DNA of 25,615 nucleotides from Bordetella parapertussis (GCA_943331855.1 CALQNE010000022.1:1-25615); one strand, 5' to 3'. Shown: positions 14,910-23,663, counted from the stretch's first letter. The notes: generated by a model not told the origin, from the sequence alone. Program-made: numbers and translations.

Positions 14910-16742
14910 TCAAATGCCAGTTACCGAATAGACCTTCACAGGCGCGTTCAAACGCCACCAATGGGTCGCTGCTAGCCTGACCGTCTCGGTTTGCACATAG
15001 TGTGCAAATTCAAATGCTGCCCCGTAGATTGTTTCATCCGGAAACTCTGTCACAAGCTTAACCCCTACGTTTTGGCGATCGTTTTGTGACAGCATGCATG
15101 CAATACCATGCTTGACATCAAAGTCACCCGATCCGGCATACGACTCGTAACGCATCATTTGACGCTGGTTAAAATCGGCAAGGCCTGGCACCCGCGACAA
15201 TTCTTCAGTCAGCGCTTCAAGCCATTGCAAGGCAAGCGCTTTGAACGACGCCTGATAGCGTACGATCAAAAAGAAACCTTTCGGAATACTCCAGCTTGAA
15301 AATCCCCGCGGAACATAGCCTGTCAACGGTCTTGTCCACTCGTGCGCTGGATAGCCATGCAAGCTCAAGTGCAATTGAGCGCCGGTTAGTGCGATCGCCC
15401 GCCTGCGCCCTTCTGCCTCGAACCATGGCGCTTGCTCGCGATACTCTAGGTCGTCACCCAACCCCGTGTAACGTGCGGCGTGATGCATGTGTTGTGGATG
15501 AATCGAACGATATTGCGCGAAGAGCGCGTAACCGTCAGGATTTTCAAGCGGTACTACAGCGAAATGAGCCTGGGGTTGCGTCGCCAGCCAGCGCGCGCCT
15601 CTAAGCGCACCAACGACACCCGAGGCCTCGTTCGCATGTTGTCCCCCCGTCACTACGATGGCGGGCAAGGTTCCCGGCCGATGCAAACCGTCGACGACAC
15701 GACCCTGGCGCGATTGAAATTCAAAAGCCTGCGCCTCGATACTCTTCAATACGTGACTGACTTCCGTAGCCGAAATAGGTGCTTGGCAACTGTTCAACGA
15801 ATCGGTGACATTTTTGCAATCAGGCGCACATTCTTTTTCTAATGCAGGCAGTACTGCACCGACCGGATACTTGTGAATCATTATGCGAACTTGATCGCGT
15901 CCGACACGGATGTCAGGGACAATTTGCCCTGGTTGCAAACCGCGATCGCCGACTGGTCTCTTCGAGTACAGCTGAAAAAATTCGAGCACTGCAAAATAAA
16001 GATCTTCGTGCAAAGCTTCGTAGGTACTTAAGATGAGCTGTCCCTGGGCATCAACCGTTTCAGCACCGGGTAGCTCGACACGTAACACCAGTCTTTCAAA
16101 ATAGGGTTCAGCATCGCCCCAAGGATGTTGTGACACCCAATGCATGATCCTTTGAAAGACCTGCTCAAACTCAGTCTGAAACGATCCCGCGTAAATCACT
16201 TTTTGTGAAACTGGATCAGTTACTCGCAGATAACCTGTGGGACACAGCGCTTGAACCCCTAGAGTCGCATCGTTCTTGAGAGCATTCGGCGCCAATACTG
16301 AATAGACTTGACTCGCTCCACTGCGGTCGGTCAGCGTTACTTGGTATGCAGGTTGAGCTGTTGCAACAACATCTCTTTGCGCAACCCAAGAAAGAGCCAC
16401 CCCGGGCATCACACTATCTAGCGGATAACCCTCGAGCAAAAACCGTCGCGGATCGGCTGAAATATGCACGGGATACTCGATGTGCACTGAAACCAAATTA
16501 CTAGCATCAACGTCTTCTAGAAAGGTGCAAAGTAGCGGCTTATAGGCGCTGCGGACTTTCGCCCGCACACCACGTTGTTCGAGCATCGAGGCGAGCCGTT
16601 GGCGCGCCTGAACACCCTCGAATAACCAAACCTCTACCTCTTTATGAACCCATTGGCTCAGACGCGGGTCAAACAATAACTGCGTTGAAGTGAGTGCGAG
16701 TGCGTGTTCATAAACTGGCGGCATCGCATTGGACCCCAGCAC
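14910..16742 (-). CDS. M14-family zinc carboxypeptidase
   Basis: This protein has about 610 residues. Its C-terminal half is an M14 metallocarboxypeptidase: zinc ligands His369 and Glu372 in GGQHANEAS, third ligand His462 in LHLSLHGYP, and probable catalytic Glu566 in LVTEFPDE. The NPDGYALF after strand 4 and the SGVVGALRGARWL helix are also family traits. The N-terminal 330 residues are not assigned; they include several acidic and beta-rich stretches and may be a substrate-recognition part. No signal peptide is seen, so it probably acts in the cytoplasm on short peptides or amide-linked amino acids. The start is GTG 16742, six bases after the permease stop; ATG 16724 is an alternative. The pairing with an amino-acid permease suggests peptide or derivatised amino-acid catabolism. 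Confidence 0.85.
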   Translation of the reverse strand: MLGSNAMPPVYEHALALTSTQLLFDPRLSQWVHKEVEVWLFEGVQARQRLASMLEQRGVRAKVRSAYKPLLCTFLEDVDASNLVSVHIEYPVHISADPRRFLLEGYPLDSVMPGVALSWVAQRDVVATAQPAYQVTLTDRSGASQVYSVLAPNALKNDATLGVQALCPTGYLRVTDPVSQKVIYAGSFQTEFEQVFQRIMHWVSQHPWGDAEPYFERLVLRVELPGAETVDAQGQLILSTYEALHEDLYFAVLEFFQLYSKRPVGDRGLQPGQIVPDIRVGRDQVRIMIHKYPVGAVLPALEKECAPDCKNVTDSLNSCQAPISATEVSHVLKSIEAQAFEFQSRQGRVVDGLHRPGTLPAIVVTGGQHANEASGVVGALRGARWLATQPQAHFAVVPLENPDGYALFAQYRSIHPQHMHHAARYTGLGDDLEYREQAPWFEAEGRRRAIALTGAQLHLSLHGYPAHEWTRPLTGYVPRGFSSWSIPKGFFLIVRYQASFKALALQWLEALTEELSRVPGLADFNQRQMMRYESYAGSGDFDVKHGIACMLSQNDRQNVGVKLVTEFPDETIYGAAFEFAHYVQTETVRLAATHWWRLNAPVKVYSVTGI

Positions 16743-16748
16743 GACTAC

Positions 16749-18095
16749 TCAAGTGCTTTTTTTTGCAACGTGAGTGACGAACAATGCCACAACCCCCACT
16801 GCCATGACACTTAACGAAATATAAACGGCGCCCTTGCTAATCGCGTACGTCACGCTTGAATACGTGAGATACGCACAGGTGAGGCAAAATAAAATCGGTG
16901 TCAATGGATATAACGGCACTTTAAATGGGCGCTCGGTGTGTGGATCTTTGACGCGCAGGACAAAGAGCGACACACCCACTAAAAATAAAAATCCCCAAAA
17001 CACGGGAGCCGTAAATTCGACCATGACCTCAAAACCATCGGTGTAGCCAACGCCAAGCCCGATCAAGGCCAAACTCAAAATAGATTGCACCCAATACGCA
17101 GCCACCGGGGAACCGCGGCCAGCATGCCAGTTTCCCATAAAGCGCAAGGCAGGCCAATCTCGACCCAAAGCGTAGTTCGTTCTCGCCCCGACGATCATGG
17201 TCGCATTAATACTGGTCAAGGCAGAAACCGCTACAAAAATACCAAGTGCTTTTTCACCCCAAGGACCAAAGGCCTTACCCATCAGATCCGCAGCAACTGC
17301 CTTGCTGCCGGCCAGTCCCGACAAACCTAAACCGGCAAGAACCGCAATATTAAAGAGTAAGTAGATCAAGGTCAGTATCAAGATACTAATCACGATGACG
17401 GGCACAATCGCACGTTTGCCCCCCCGCACCTCTGCCGAAATATAGGCAGCTTCGTTCCAGCCCCCATAAGTCAAGAGCACAAACACCATCGCCAACCCAA
17501 ACATCCCCAGACTAGGCGACGACGAGAACAGTGCAGGTGAAGCGGGCGCATCACCTGCCAAGGCACAGCCAGCGACCGCAACACACAAGAGCCCTGTGAC
17601 TTCAATGATGGTCAGACACGTCTGCACCCAAGAGGCCGCATTCAAGCCAATCAAATTGATCAGCGTCAAGGCCAAGACAACGCCAATGGCCCAGATCGCA
17701 GTGGAATGTGCGCCTAAGTTCACGACTTTACTCATGTAGTCGCCAAAAACAAACGCGAGCAAAGCAATGGAGCCCGTATTGATCACCGTCGCTTTGGCCC
17801 AAGCATACAAAAACGATGCAGGCTTACCAAAGGCACGCGCCAGGAAATGATAATCACCTCCTGCGTGAGGATACGTACTCGCAAGCTCGGCATAGCAAAG
17901 TGCACCCGCTAACGAAATCACACCGCCCAAAACCCAGGCCACAATCAGCCATCCGGCATCACCCGTGACGCCAGCGACCATTGACGGTGTTTTAAAAATA
18001 CCCGCACCAATCACAATCCCAACAATAATGGCGATTGCACTAAAAGCGCTAAGTTGTTTCGCTGGTAGAGCGTTTGTTGTCGTCGAAGAGGTCAT
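16749..18095 (-). CDS. APC-family amino acid permease
   Basis: This 448-residue membrane protein has about 12 hydrophobic segments. The N-terminal FSAIAIIVGIVIGAGIFKTPS is the TM1 signature of the amino acid-polyamine-organocation superfamily, with the unwound GAGIF that contacts the substrate backbone. SLAGALCYAELASTYPHAGGDYHF is the matching TM2-loop motif. Members are proton-driven uptake systems or exchangers for amino acids; the substrate cannot be assigned. The ATG overlaps the upstream methyltransferase stop by one base (TAATG), and the M14 carboxypeptidase begins six bases after its stop, so the three genes are almost certainly translated from one message. Confidence 0.9.
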   Translation of the reverse strand: MTSSTTTNALPAKQLSAFSAIAIIVGIVIGAGIFKTPSMVAGVTGDAGWLIVAWVLGGVISLAGALCYAELASTYPHAGGDYHFLARAFGKPASFLYAWAKATVINTGSIALLAFVFGDYMSKVVNLGAHSTAIWAIGVVLALTLINLIGLNAASWVQTCLTIIEVTGLLCVAVAGCALAGDAPASPALFSSSPSLGMFGLAMVFVLLTYGGWNEAAYISAEVRGGKRAIVPVIVISILILTLIYLLFNIAVLAGLGLSGLAGSKAVAADLMGKAFGPWGEKALGIFVAVSALTSINATMIVGARTNYALGRDWPALRFMGNWHAGRGSPVAAYWVQSILSLALIGLGVGYTDGFEVMVEFTAPVFWGFLFLVGVSLFVLRVKDPHTERPFKVPLYPLTPILFCLTCAYLTYSSVTYAISKGAVYISLSVMAVGVVALFVTHVAKKST

Positions 18096-18958
18096 TATTG
18101 AGTACGGGTACCAGTAATCGAATAGAGCGCAGAGTTTTCAAACACTTGACCTGTAAACTCATTGCCATTGAGGGTCACATCCATAATGCGCGACTGATTG
18201 CTGTGATCTAAAAAAGTAAATTTCAGTCGATTACCGCTCAGTGTCGCAGCCAAAATCGGTTGACTCTTCCCATACAGGTTTAGAACACCACCGACCTTTT
18301 GATAACGCTGAGTCAGTTCTAACGTGCCCGGCTGCTGCGAGCCTTCCATCCCTTTTAAAGTCCATTTGCCAGCCGCATTGCCTGGCACCACCCAGAAATA
18401 ACCCTGTGCATAGCCGGTTCCGACTGTATCGTCAGGCTCCCAGTCGCCCATATTGAACGAATTGGTCACGATCCGTGTGCCCGGAGCCATCTTTAAAATC
18501 GTCGGGCGAATTTTCAAGTTCAAGTCGGGCAACAGATACATTGTCACCACGGTGGCCTTAGAGAAATCCTCAACAAAAATATCTCCATTAATAATTTTGA
18601 CTTTATCGGACACCCCTGCTCGCTCGGCATTACGTCTCGCGAGTTCGGCCATTTCTTTGTTGTACTCAATACCAAACGAAGTCGCGCCAAAGTTCTTAGC
18701 GGCTGCAATCGCAATCTTGCCATCACCTGCACCCAAGTCATAGACGATGTCAGTCGGCTTGACTTTTGCGACTTTCAACATAGCGTCAGCCACTGCATCG
18801 TTGGTGGGGACCCAAATCACGTCCTTACCACTTTGACCGACACGCGGTTCGTACTTTTCATCACCTAATTTGGTCGACTCAGCCGATTGCGCAAGTACCG
18901 GATTCATCATCAGAGCGGCAGCGAACATCAAAAGATTCAAGAGAACGCGAAATTTCAT
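18095..18958 (-). CDS. Exported class I SAM-dependent methyltransferase-like protein
   Basis: This protein of about 287 residues begins with a Sec signal peptide (MKFRVLLNLLMFAAALMMNPVLAQ, cleavage after LAQ). It continues with a class I methyltransferase core: VWVPT-like IWVPTNDAVADAML, the SAM glycine motif YDLGAGDGK (residues 73-81) and FGIEYNKEMAELARRNAE with Glu98 for the ribose. ATVVTMYLLPDLNLKIRPTILK follows. The last 100 residues are beta-rich (LAATLSGNRLKFTFLDHS). An exported SAM enzyme is odd because SAM is cytoplasmic. Similar proteins occur in many proteobacteria, but their role is not known to me. I chose ATG 18958 because GAGG lies five bases upstream; GTG 18964 is the longer option. 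The permease start is coupled to its stop. Confidence 0.85.
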   Translation of the reverse strand: MKFRVLLNLLMFAAALMMNPVLAQSAESTKLGDEKYEPRVGQSGKDVIWVPTNDAVADAMLKVAKVKPTDIVYDLGAGDGKIAIAAAKNFGATSFGIEYNKEMAELARRNAERAGVSDKVKIINGDIFVEDFSKATVVTMYLLPDLNLKIRPTILKMAPGTRIVTNSFNMGDWEPDDTVGTGYAQGYFWVVPGNAAGKWTLKGMEGSQQPGTLELTQRYQKVGGVLNLYGKSQPILAATLSGNRLKFTFLDHSNQSRIMDVTLNGNEFTGQVFENSALYSITGTRTQ

Positions 18959-19004
18959 AGGCACCTCAATTTAGAAAGTTAAAAAAAAATAACGCAACTG
19001 TTGG

Positions 19005-19910
19005 CTATCCAGCCTTAGACGCACTTGCTCCAAACTCGGCACCGGCCCAACCCTCGATATGCTTAATGATGTTGGCATAATCCTTTGGTCCATCGCCCTG
19101 CCCAATGGCAAACGATAAAAACTGACGGGCGGCTGGGCTCACTGTCATGGGAACCCCGAGTTTTTCAGCCTCTTCAATGCAAAGTTTAATATCTTTGTGC
19201 AGCAGGTCGGTTGTGAAACGTGTCGGAAATTCACGATTCAAAATACACTGCGGGACTTTTTCTTGCGTGATAAACGAGCGTCCACTTGAAACGTTAATGA
19301 CATCTAGCATCGTTTTTGCATCTAACCCTGCTTTGGCACCATAGACCAGGGTTTCACAACTTGCCACAATGTTGACCGCGCAAAGTGTGTTGTTAATGAT
19401 TTTCATGGTCTGGCCTAAGCTTGGCTGTTCGCCCAGATAGAAAATATTTGTGCCCAAGACTGACAACAGGGGCTTGGCTTGCTCAAACGCGCTTGAGGGC
19501 CCCGACGCCATGAGCGTTAAGGTGCCCTTTTCAGCGCCTGTCGTACCACCACTGACGGGCGCACCCACCCATTGAATGTTCTTGGTAGCAACGCTGGCGG
19601 CAACAGCGTCTGTCACGGAGGGCCCAGTTGTTGACAAATCCACGATGATTTTCACCGCCTTGCCGTGCATCACACCCTGAGCACCCTGAACGACACTTTG
19701 CACAATTGAAGGCATGGGCAAGCATAGCAATACAAACTCGACCTCATCGGCCATCGCTTGGGCACTGACGGCAACGCGTGCCCCTTTTTGCTGCAAGCGC
19801 GCCAAGGCCTGGGGATTATTATCAAACACCAGCAACTCATGGCCAGCCGCTAAAAACCGGCTACCAAAATGATGTCCCATATTGCCAAGACCAATCAAAC
19901 CTAGCTTCAT
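19005..19910 (-). CDS. NAD(P)-dependent 3-hydroxyisobutyrate dehydrogenase-family oxidoreductase
   Basis: This 301-residue beta-hydroxyacid dehydrogenase has an N-terminal NAD-binding fold starting LGLIGLGNMGHHFGSRFLAAGH. The substrate loop APVSGGTTGAEKGTLTLMASG (118-137) and catalytic Lys170 with Asn174 in MKIINN complete the active site. It is full length (the family is about 290-300). Members oxidise 3-hydroxyisobutyrate, tartronate semialdehyde, or sulfonated and other short hydroxyacids, so the precise substrate is open. It starts 35 bases after the PLP enzyme stop, with GGAGA nearby, so the two are probably co-transcribed. Confidence 0.9.
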   Translation of the reverse strand: MKLGLIGLGNMGHHFGSRFLAAGHELLVFDNNPQALARLQQKGARVAVSAQAMADEVEFVLLCLPMPSIVQSVVQGAQGVMHGKAVKIIVDLSTTGPSVTDAVAASVATKNIQWVGAPVSGGTTGAEKGTLTLMASGPSSAFEQAKPLLSVLGTNIFYLGEQPSLGQTMKIINNTLCAVNIVASCETLVYGAKAGLDAKTMLDVINVSSGRSFITQEKVPQCILNREFPTRFTTDLLHKDIKLCIEEAEKLGVPMTVSPAARQFLSFAIGQGDGPKDYANIIKHIEGWAGAEFGASASKAG

Positions 19911-19945
19911 TATTTTTTGTCTCCGGATACAATTATTCTAGCGAA

Positions 19946-20962
19946 CTAGGCTGCAGGAGACGGATCCCCCAGCACAACGGACTCATATGCATGCAATGCG
20001 GTTGCCCCGCCGGTATGCAAAAACAACACATTATCGGTCGGCTTGAAATAGCCCTTGCGGCTTAATCCAATCAGGCCCGCCATGATTTTGCCGGTATATA
20101 CGGGATCCAATAAAATGGCCTCGGTACGCGCCAGCATTTGCACCGCCTCAACCATCGCCGGGTTTGGCACCGAATATTTGGGCCGCCACCAGTCACCAAA
20201 ACTCAAGACCGCCTCGCGGGGCACCTGAATCTTGACCCCTAACAAATCCAGAATAGCTTGCGCTTCTTTATGCACCAGTGGGTCCTGATCGGACGGATCC
20301 CGACTCACGCCAATTCCGACCAACGGGATTTGAATGTTGTTACCCAGAAATCCCGCCACCAGACCACCATGCGTGCCTGAACTTCCTGAGCCCACCACAA
20401 AGTGATCCATGGGCTGACCCATCTGTAACAACTGCTGCTGCAGCTCTTGCGCGCAGGCCACATAACCCAGGCCCCCAATCGCATTTGAACCGCCACCAGG
20501 GATGATGTAGGGTTTGCCACCACTGGCGCGCACCTCTTGTGCAACGGCTTCCATGGCTTGCGCCATATTGCTGCCGCCCGGCACCACTGTGACGGCCTCA
20601 ACGCCTAGAAGGCGAAACATAAACTGGTTGCCCGTTGCGTCAAATTTATAGCTTCCCGGCACACGCTCTTCAATGACAAAACGACACTTCAGCCCCTCTT
20701 TGACTGCGGCCGCTAGCGTGATACGGCAGTGGTTTGACTGGGGCGCGCCGCAGGTCACCAGGGTATCGGCGCCTTTTGCGAGCGCATCACCCATTAGAAA
20801 CTCGAGCTTGCGGGTTTTATTGCCCCCCGGTGCCAGGCCGAGCATGTCATCACGCTTGATCCAGACCCGCGGGCCCCCTAAAGCTTTGGTGAAGTTAGGT
20901 AAAAACTCAATGGGCGATGGCCCTTGAGAGTAGCGACGGCGCGGGAAACGGCTAAGGTCCAT
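19946..20962 (-). CDS. D-cysteine desulfhydrase / ACC deaminase family PLP enzyme
   Basis: This 338-residue fold-type II PLP enzyme has PLP lysine Lys49 in GGNKTRKLEF and the substrate-binding serine Ser76 in CGAPQSNHCR. The PLP phosphate loop is VGSGSSGTHGGL. The motifs GPRVWIKRDDMLG and ILLDPVYTGKIMAGL are shared by D-cysteine desulfhydrases, ACC deaminases and L-cysteate sulfo-lyases. D-cysteine desulfhydrase would release pyruvate, sulfide and ammonia; L-cysteate sulfo-lyase is an alternative and would fit with the dehydrogenase downstream in sulfonate metabolism. It has a good AGGAAG site and its own promoter region (20963-21127, 165 bases, no gene seen). Confidence 0.87.
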   Translation of the reverse strand: MDLSRFPRRRYSQGPSPIEFLPNFTKALGGPRVWIKRDDMLGLAPGGNKTRKLEFLMGDALAKGADTLVTCGAPQSNHCRITLAAAVKEGLKCRFVIEERVPGSYKFDATGNQFMFRLLGVEAVTVVPGGSNMAQAMEAVAQEVRASGGKPYIIPGGGSNAIGGLGYVACAQELQQQLLQMGQPMDHFVVGSGSSGTHGGLVAGFLGNNIQIPLVGIGVSRDPSDQDPLVHKEAQAILDLLGVKIQVPREAVLSFGDWWRPKYSVPNPAMVEAVQMLARTEAILLDPVYTGKIMAGLIGLSRKGYFKPTDNVLFLHTGGATALHAYESVVLGDPSPAA

Positions 20963-21127
20963 GACGAGCTTCCTGAAAATTAAAAAATTCGGAGATTAGA
21001 TAAAGCTTAAGGGCTACTGAATTGCGCACCATAGTGCCTGATGAAACATCTCTAAGCAACCGATTAATGCGCCTGTTCTAGTGCCTGCACACCGAGAATA
21101 AACCATCTCGACATCTGTACCCAGTCA

Positions 21128-21904
21128 CTAGCGCCCCTTGTACACGGGCGGACGCTTCTCTTGAAAGGCCAGTCGCCCCTCAAGGCGATCCTCGGTGTCG
21201 CGCAACAAACCAAAGACATACGCCTCATGCTGTATCGCTTGTTCAAGGGGCATTTGAAGGCCATTTTTGACGACTTTTTTAATCGCACGCACCGATAAAG
21301 GCGCATTTTGTGCAATGCGTTGGGCAATCGACAAGGCGCAATTCAAGAGCTCTGCGGGCGGCACGACCCGGCTGACCAAACCCAAGCGCAAGGCCTCGAG
21401 CGCATCCACACGATCGCCAGTTAATAGCATCAGCATGGCATCCGACATTCCGACCAATCGGGGCAAGTTCTGTGTCCCGCCCGCACCAGGAATACTGCCG
21501 ATACGGACCTCAGACAGTGCGAACTGCGCCGTATCGGCCGCTACGCGAATATCGCAAGCCAACGCCAATTCAAGACCACCACCCATCGCGAAACCGTTAA
21601 TCGCACAGATAATCGGTTGATCAATATCCATTCCCGATAATAAGTGTGCAGACTCAGCGGAGCCAAACGTCATCTGCGCCACGCTTTCTTTTGGGGGCAT
21701 GGTTTTTTTTAGATCTGAGCCGGTACAAAAAGCCCGGTCGCCCGCCCCAGTCAGAACGACGCATCTCACCTGATCATCCTGCGCAATCCGACGCCATAAC
21801 AAAGAAAGTTCTTCTCGAGTTTCTGGGTCGATCGAATTCATGACTTCAGGGCGATTAAGCGTGACGACCGCAACGCCCTGATCTACCGCATATAAAATTG
21901 CCAT
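21128..21904 (-). CDS. Enoyl-CoA hydratase/isomerase (crotonase) family protein
   Basis: This 258-residue crotonase-fold enzyme has the oxyanion-hole elements FCTGSDL (59-65) and GFAMGGGLELALACD (104-118), which bind the CoA thioester carbonyl, and ALSEVRIGSIPGAGGTQNLPRLVG. Glu132 aligns with the first catalytic Glu of rat crotonase (Glu144). The second (Glu164, in the MEMVLTGDR context) is replaced by Leu158 in AMLMLLTGDR. That pattern argues against a classical hydratase and for an isomerase, hydrolase or decarboxylase-type relative. The gene diverges from the solute-binding protein and CoA-transferase genes, which suggests a shared acyl-CoA route. Confidence 0.88.
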   Translation of the reverse strand: MAILYAVDQGVAVVTLNRPEVMNSIDPETREELSLLWRRIAQDDQVRCVVLTGAGDRAFCTGSDLKKTMPPKESVAQMTFGSAESAHLLSGMDIDQPIICAINGFAMGGGLELALACDIRVAADTAQFALSEVRIGSIPGAGGTQNLPRLVGMSDAMLMLLTGDRVDALEALRLGLVSRVVPPAELLNCALSIAQRIAQNAPLSVRAIKKVVKNGLQMPLEQAIQHEAYVFGLLRDTEDRLEGRLAFQEKRPPVYKGR

Positions 21905-21940
21905 CTCAATCTCTATTCATAATGATGCTGAATGAATTCA

Positions 21941-21981
21941 ACGAACGCTATATTTTTTAAAATTTCAGTCGTAGCGTTCGT
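21941..21981. repeat. Perfect 10-base inverted repeat in the divergent promoter region
   Basis: ACGAACGCTA (21941-21950) is the exact reverse complement of TAGCGTTCGT (21972-21981), with a 21-base AT-rich spacer. It lies 37 bases upstream of the crotonase start, between that gene and the divergent binding-protein gene. Arm centres are about 31 bases (three helical turns) apart, which suits a regulator dimer or tetramer acting on both promoters. No regulator gene lies next to it in the window. Confidence 0.55.
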
Positions 21982-22019
21982 CTTGCGGTATAGTCGTTTG
22001 TACATAACGCTAAAAGCGA

Positions 22020-22042
22020 CGAAGACTAACTAGACATCTTCG
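22020..22042. repeat. Short inverted repeat CGAAGA...TCTTCG in the leader of the binding-protein gene
   Basis: CGAAGA (22020-22025) and TCTTCG (22037-22042) are exact reverse complements separated by 11 bases, about 25 bases upstream of ATG 22066. It could be an RNA hairpin in the leader or an operator half-site pair; six-base arms are weak evidence. Confidence 0.25.
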
Positions 22043-22065
22043 CGAATAATTATATAGGGACAACC

Positions 22066-23658
22066 ATGAGACTGAACTTCATTGGCATTCGCTTTCTAAT
22101 ATTGATCGCTGCGCTGTTCTCGAGCTTACCAACGCACGCTCAAACGCCCGTGCGAGGTGGAGTGTTACGTTATGGCATCATCGCCGAACCACCTTCGTAT
22201 GACTGCCATGCGTCGGTTACCTTTGCGGTCATCCAGCGTGTGTCGCCTCATTACTCCACGCTCTTAAAATACGAACAAAACAAGTACCCAAACATGGTCG
22301 GCGACCTGGCTGCGAGCTGGACCGTCTCGCCGGATAACCTTACCTACACTTTTAAACTGAAACCAAACGTCAAGTTTCACGACGGAAGCACCATGACGGC
22401 TGAAGATGTCAAGGCATCCTACGAGCGCATGATGGCTCCGCCTGCAGGTGTTGTGTCTGCACGCGCCGGCTTATTTGGCAATGTGGATCGCGTCGAAACA
22501 CCCGACCCGCTCACGGTGATCTTTAAAATGAAACAAGTCGATGTTTCAATGATCGACGTTTTTGCATCGCCCTGGAACTGTATTTACAGCGCGGCCAAAC
22601 TGCGACAGGATCCAAATTTTCCTGCGCGCAACATCATCGGAACCGGCCCGTTCAAATTTGTTGAACACGTTGCTGGATCACACTGGAATGGCACGCGTTT
22701 CGACGATTACTTCGAATCTGGCAAACCCTATCTCGACGGATTTCAAGCAATTACCCTATCGACGTCTGCCATGCTCAATGCCATGGAAGGCGAGAAGATT
22801 ATGGCTGAATTTCGCGGCTTCGCGCCGCCCGAACGCGATCGTATCGTCAAAGCGCTAGGTGACAAAGTCAAGGTTTATGAGCATGACTGGCTCTTGCATA
22901 TGCTGATCGATTTTAATGTTCTGAAAAAACCTTTCGACGACGAGCGCGTGCGGCGAGCGTTATCTTTGGCTATCGACCGGTGGGGTGGATCAAATTCATT
23001 ACGAAAAATCTCCTCTCTGGGCAGAGTGGGCGGCCTGTTGATTCCGGGTGGCACATGGTCTGCCACCGAGGCTGAGATGCAAACCTGGCCTGGTTATGGC
23101 AAAGACATGGTGGCCAACCGGGCCGAGGCGCGCCGGCTACTTAAAGAGGCTGGTGTTGAAAACTTAAGTTTTACGCTTGTTGATCGAAATCTGGCGCCGT
23201 ACGTGACAGCCGGGATTTTTGCGATTGATCAATGGCGCCAAATTGGTGTGAAAGTACAGCACAAACAACTTGAGCTTGCCGCATACACCGCTGCGACGCG
23301 CGGCGGTGATTTCGAGGTGGCCATCGACTCGTTCACCGACATTAGCGCTAATCCAACGACGGGTCTCGTGAAGTACATTTCTGCCAGTAAAAACGCAGCA
23401 GAGGTCTATACCAACGCGCAAGATCCAAAGCTTGATCAGCTTTACGAAGAGCAGGCACGCACGATTGATCCGGTCAAACGCAGACAACTGGTCAGAGAGT
23501 TTGAAGCGCATGCCATGCAAAAAGCCTATGCCGTTCCTATCCTGTACTGGCAACGCTTAGCCGTGCTCAATGCGCGCGTTCAAGGCTGGACGATCTCTCC
23601 AACCCACATGATTTATCAAGACTTGGCTGACGTTTGGCTTCTGCCAGAGAAAAAATAA
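22066..23658 (+). CDS. ABC transporter substrate-binding protein, family 5 (peptide/nickel type)
   Basis: This 530-residue periplasmic binding protein has a signal peptide ending LPTHAQ. The SBP_bac_5 core reads GGVLRYGIIAEPPSYD, LAASWTVSPDNLTYTFKLKPNVKFHDGS, MTAEDVKASYERMM, IIGTGPFKF and VRRALSLAIDR; the last is the conserved family 5 signature. Family members bind oligopeptides, nickel chelates or other small solutes and hand them to an ABC permease. No permease or ATPase gene is adjacent, so it is an orphan in this window. CoA-transferase genes follow five bases after its stop, suggesting the solute is activated as a CoA ester. AGGGA lies at 22056-22060 with spacing five. Confidence 0.93.
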   Translation: MRLNFIGIRFLILIAALFSSLPTHAQTPVRGGVLRYGIIAEPPSYDCHASVTFAVIQRVSPHYSTLLKYEQNKYPNMVGDLAASWTVSPDNLTYTFKLKPNVKFHDGSTMTAEDVKASYERMMAPPAGVVSARAGLFGNVDRVETPDPLTVIFKMKQVDVSMIDVFASPWNCIYSAAKLRQDPNFPARNIIGTGPFKFVEHVAGSHWNGTRFDDYFESGKPYLDGFQAITLSTSAMLNAMEGEKIMAEFRGFAPPERDRIVKALGDKVKVYEHDWLLHMLIDFNVLKKPFDDERVRRALSLAIDRWGGSNSLRKISSLGRVGGLLIPGGTWSATEAEMQTWPGYGKDMVANRAEARRLLKEAGVENLSFTLVDRNLAPYVTAGIFAIDQWRQIGVKVQHKQLELAAYTAATRGGDFEVAIDSFTDISANPTTGLVKYISASKNAAEVYTNAQDPKLDQLYEEQARTIDPVKRRQLVREFEAHAMQKAYAVPILYWQRLAVLNARVQGWTISPTHMIYQDLADVWLLPEKK

Positions 23659-23663
23659 GCAGA

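Noticed and set aside
18981..18989. Run of nine A (T on the coding strand) after the dehydrogenase gene as a terminator
   Set aside because: The nearest hairpin (GGCT/AGCC at about 19003-19014) is short and about a dozen bases away from the T-run, so termination is unlikely to be strong.
21064..21327. Minus-strand ORF of about 87 codons overlapping the crotonase 3' end
   Set aside because: It is basic and Cys/Arg-rich with no family match, out of frame with the crotonase.
23634..23663. TTG start giving a longer N-terminus for the first CoA-transferase
   Set aside because: It lies inside the binding-protein gene, and family homology begins after ATG 23664.
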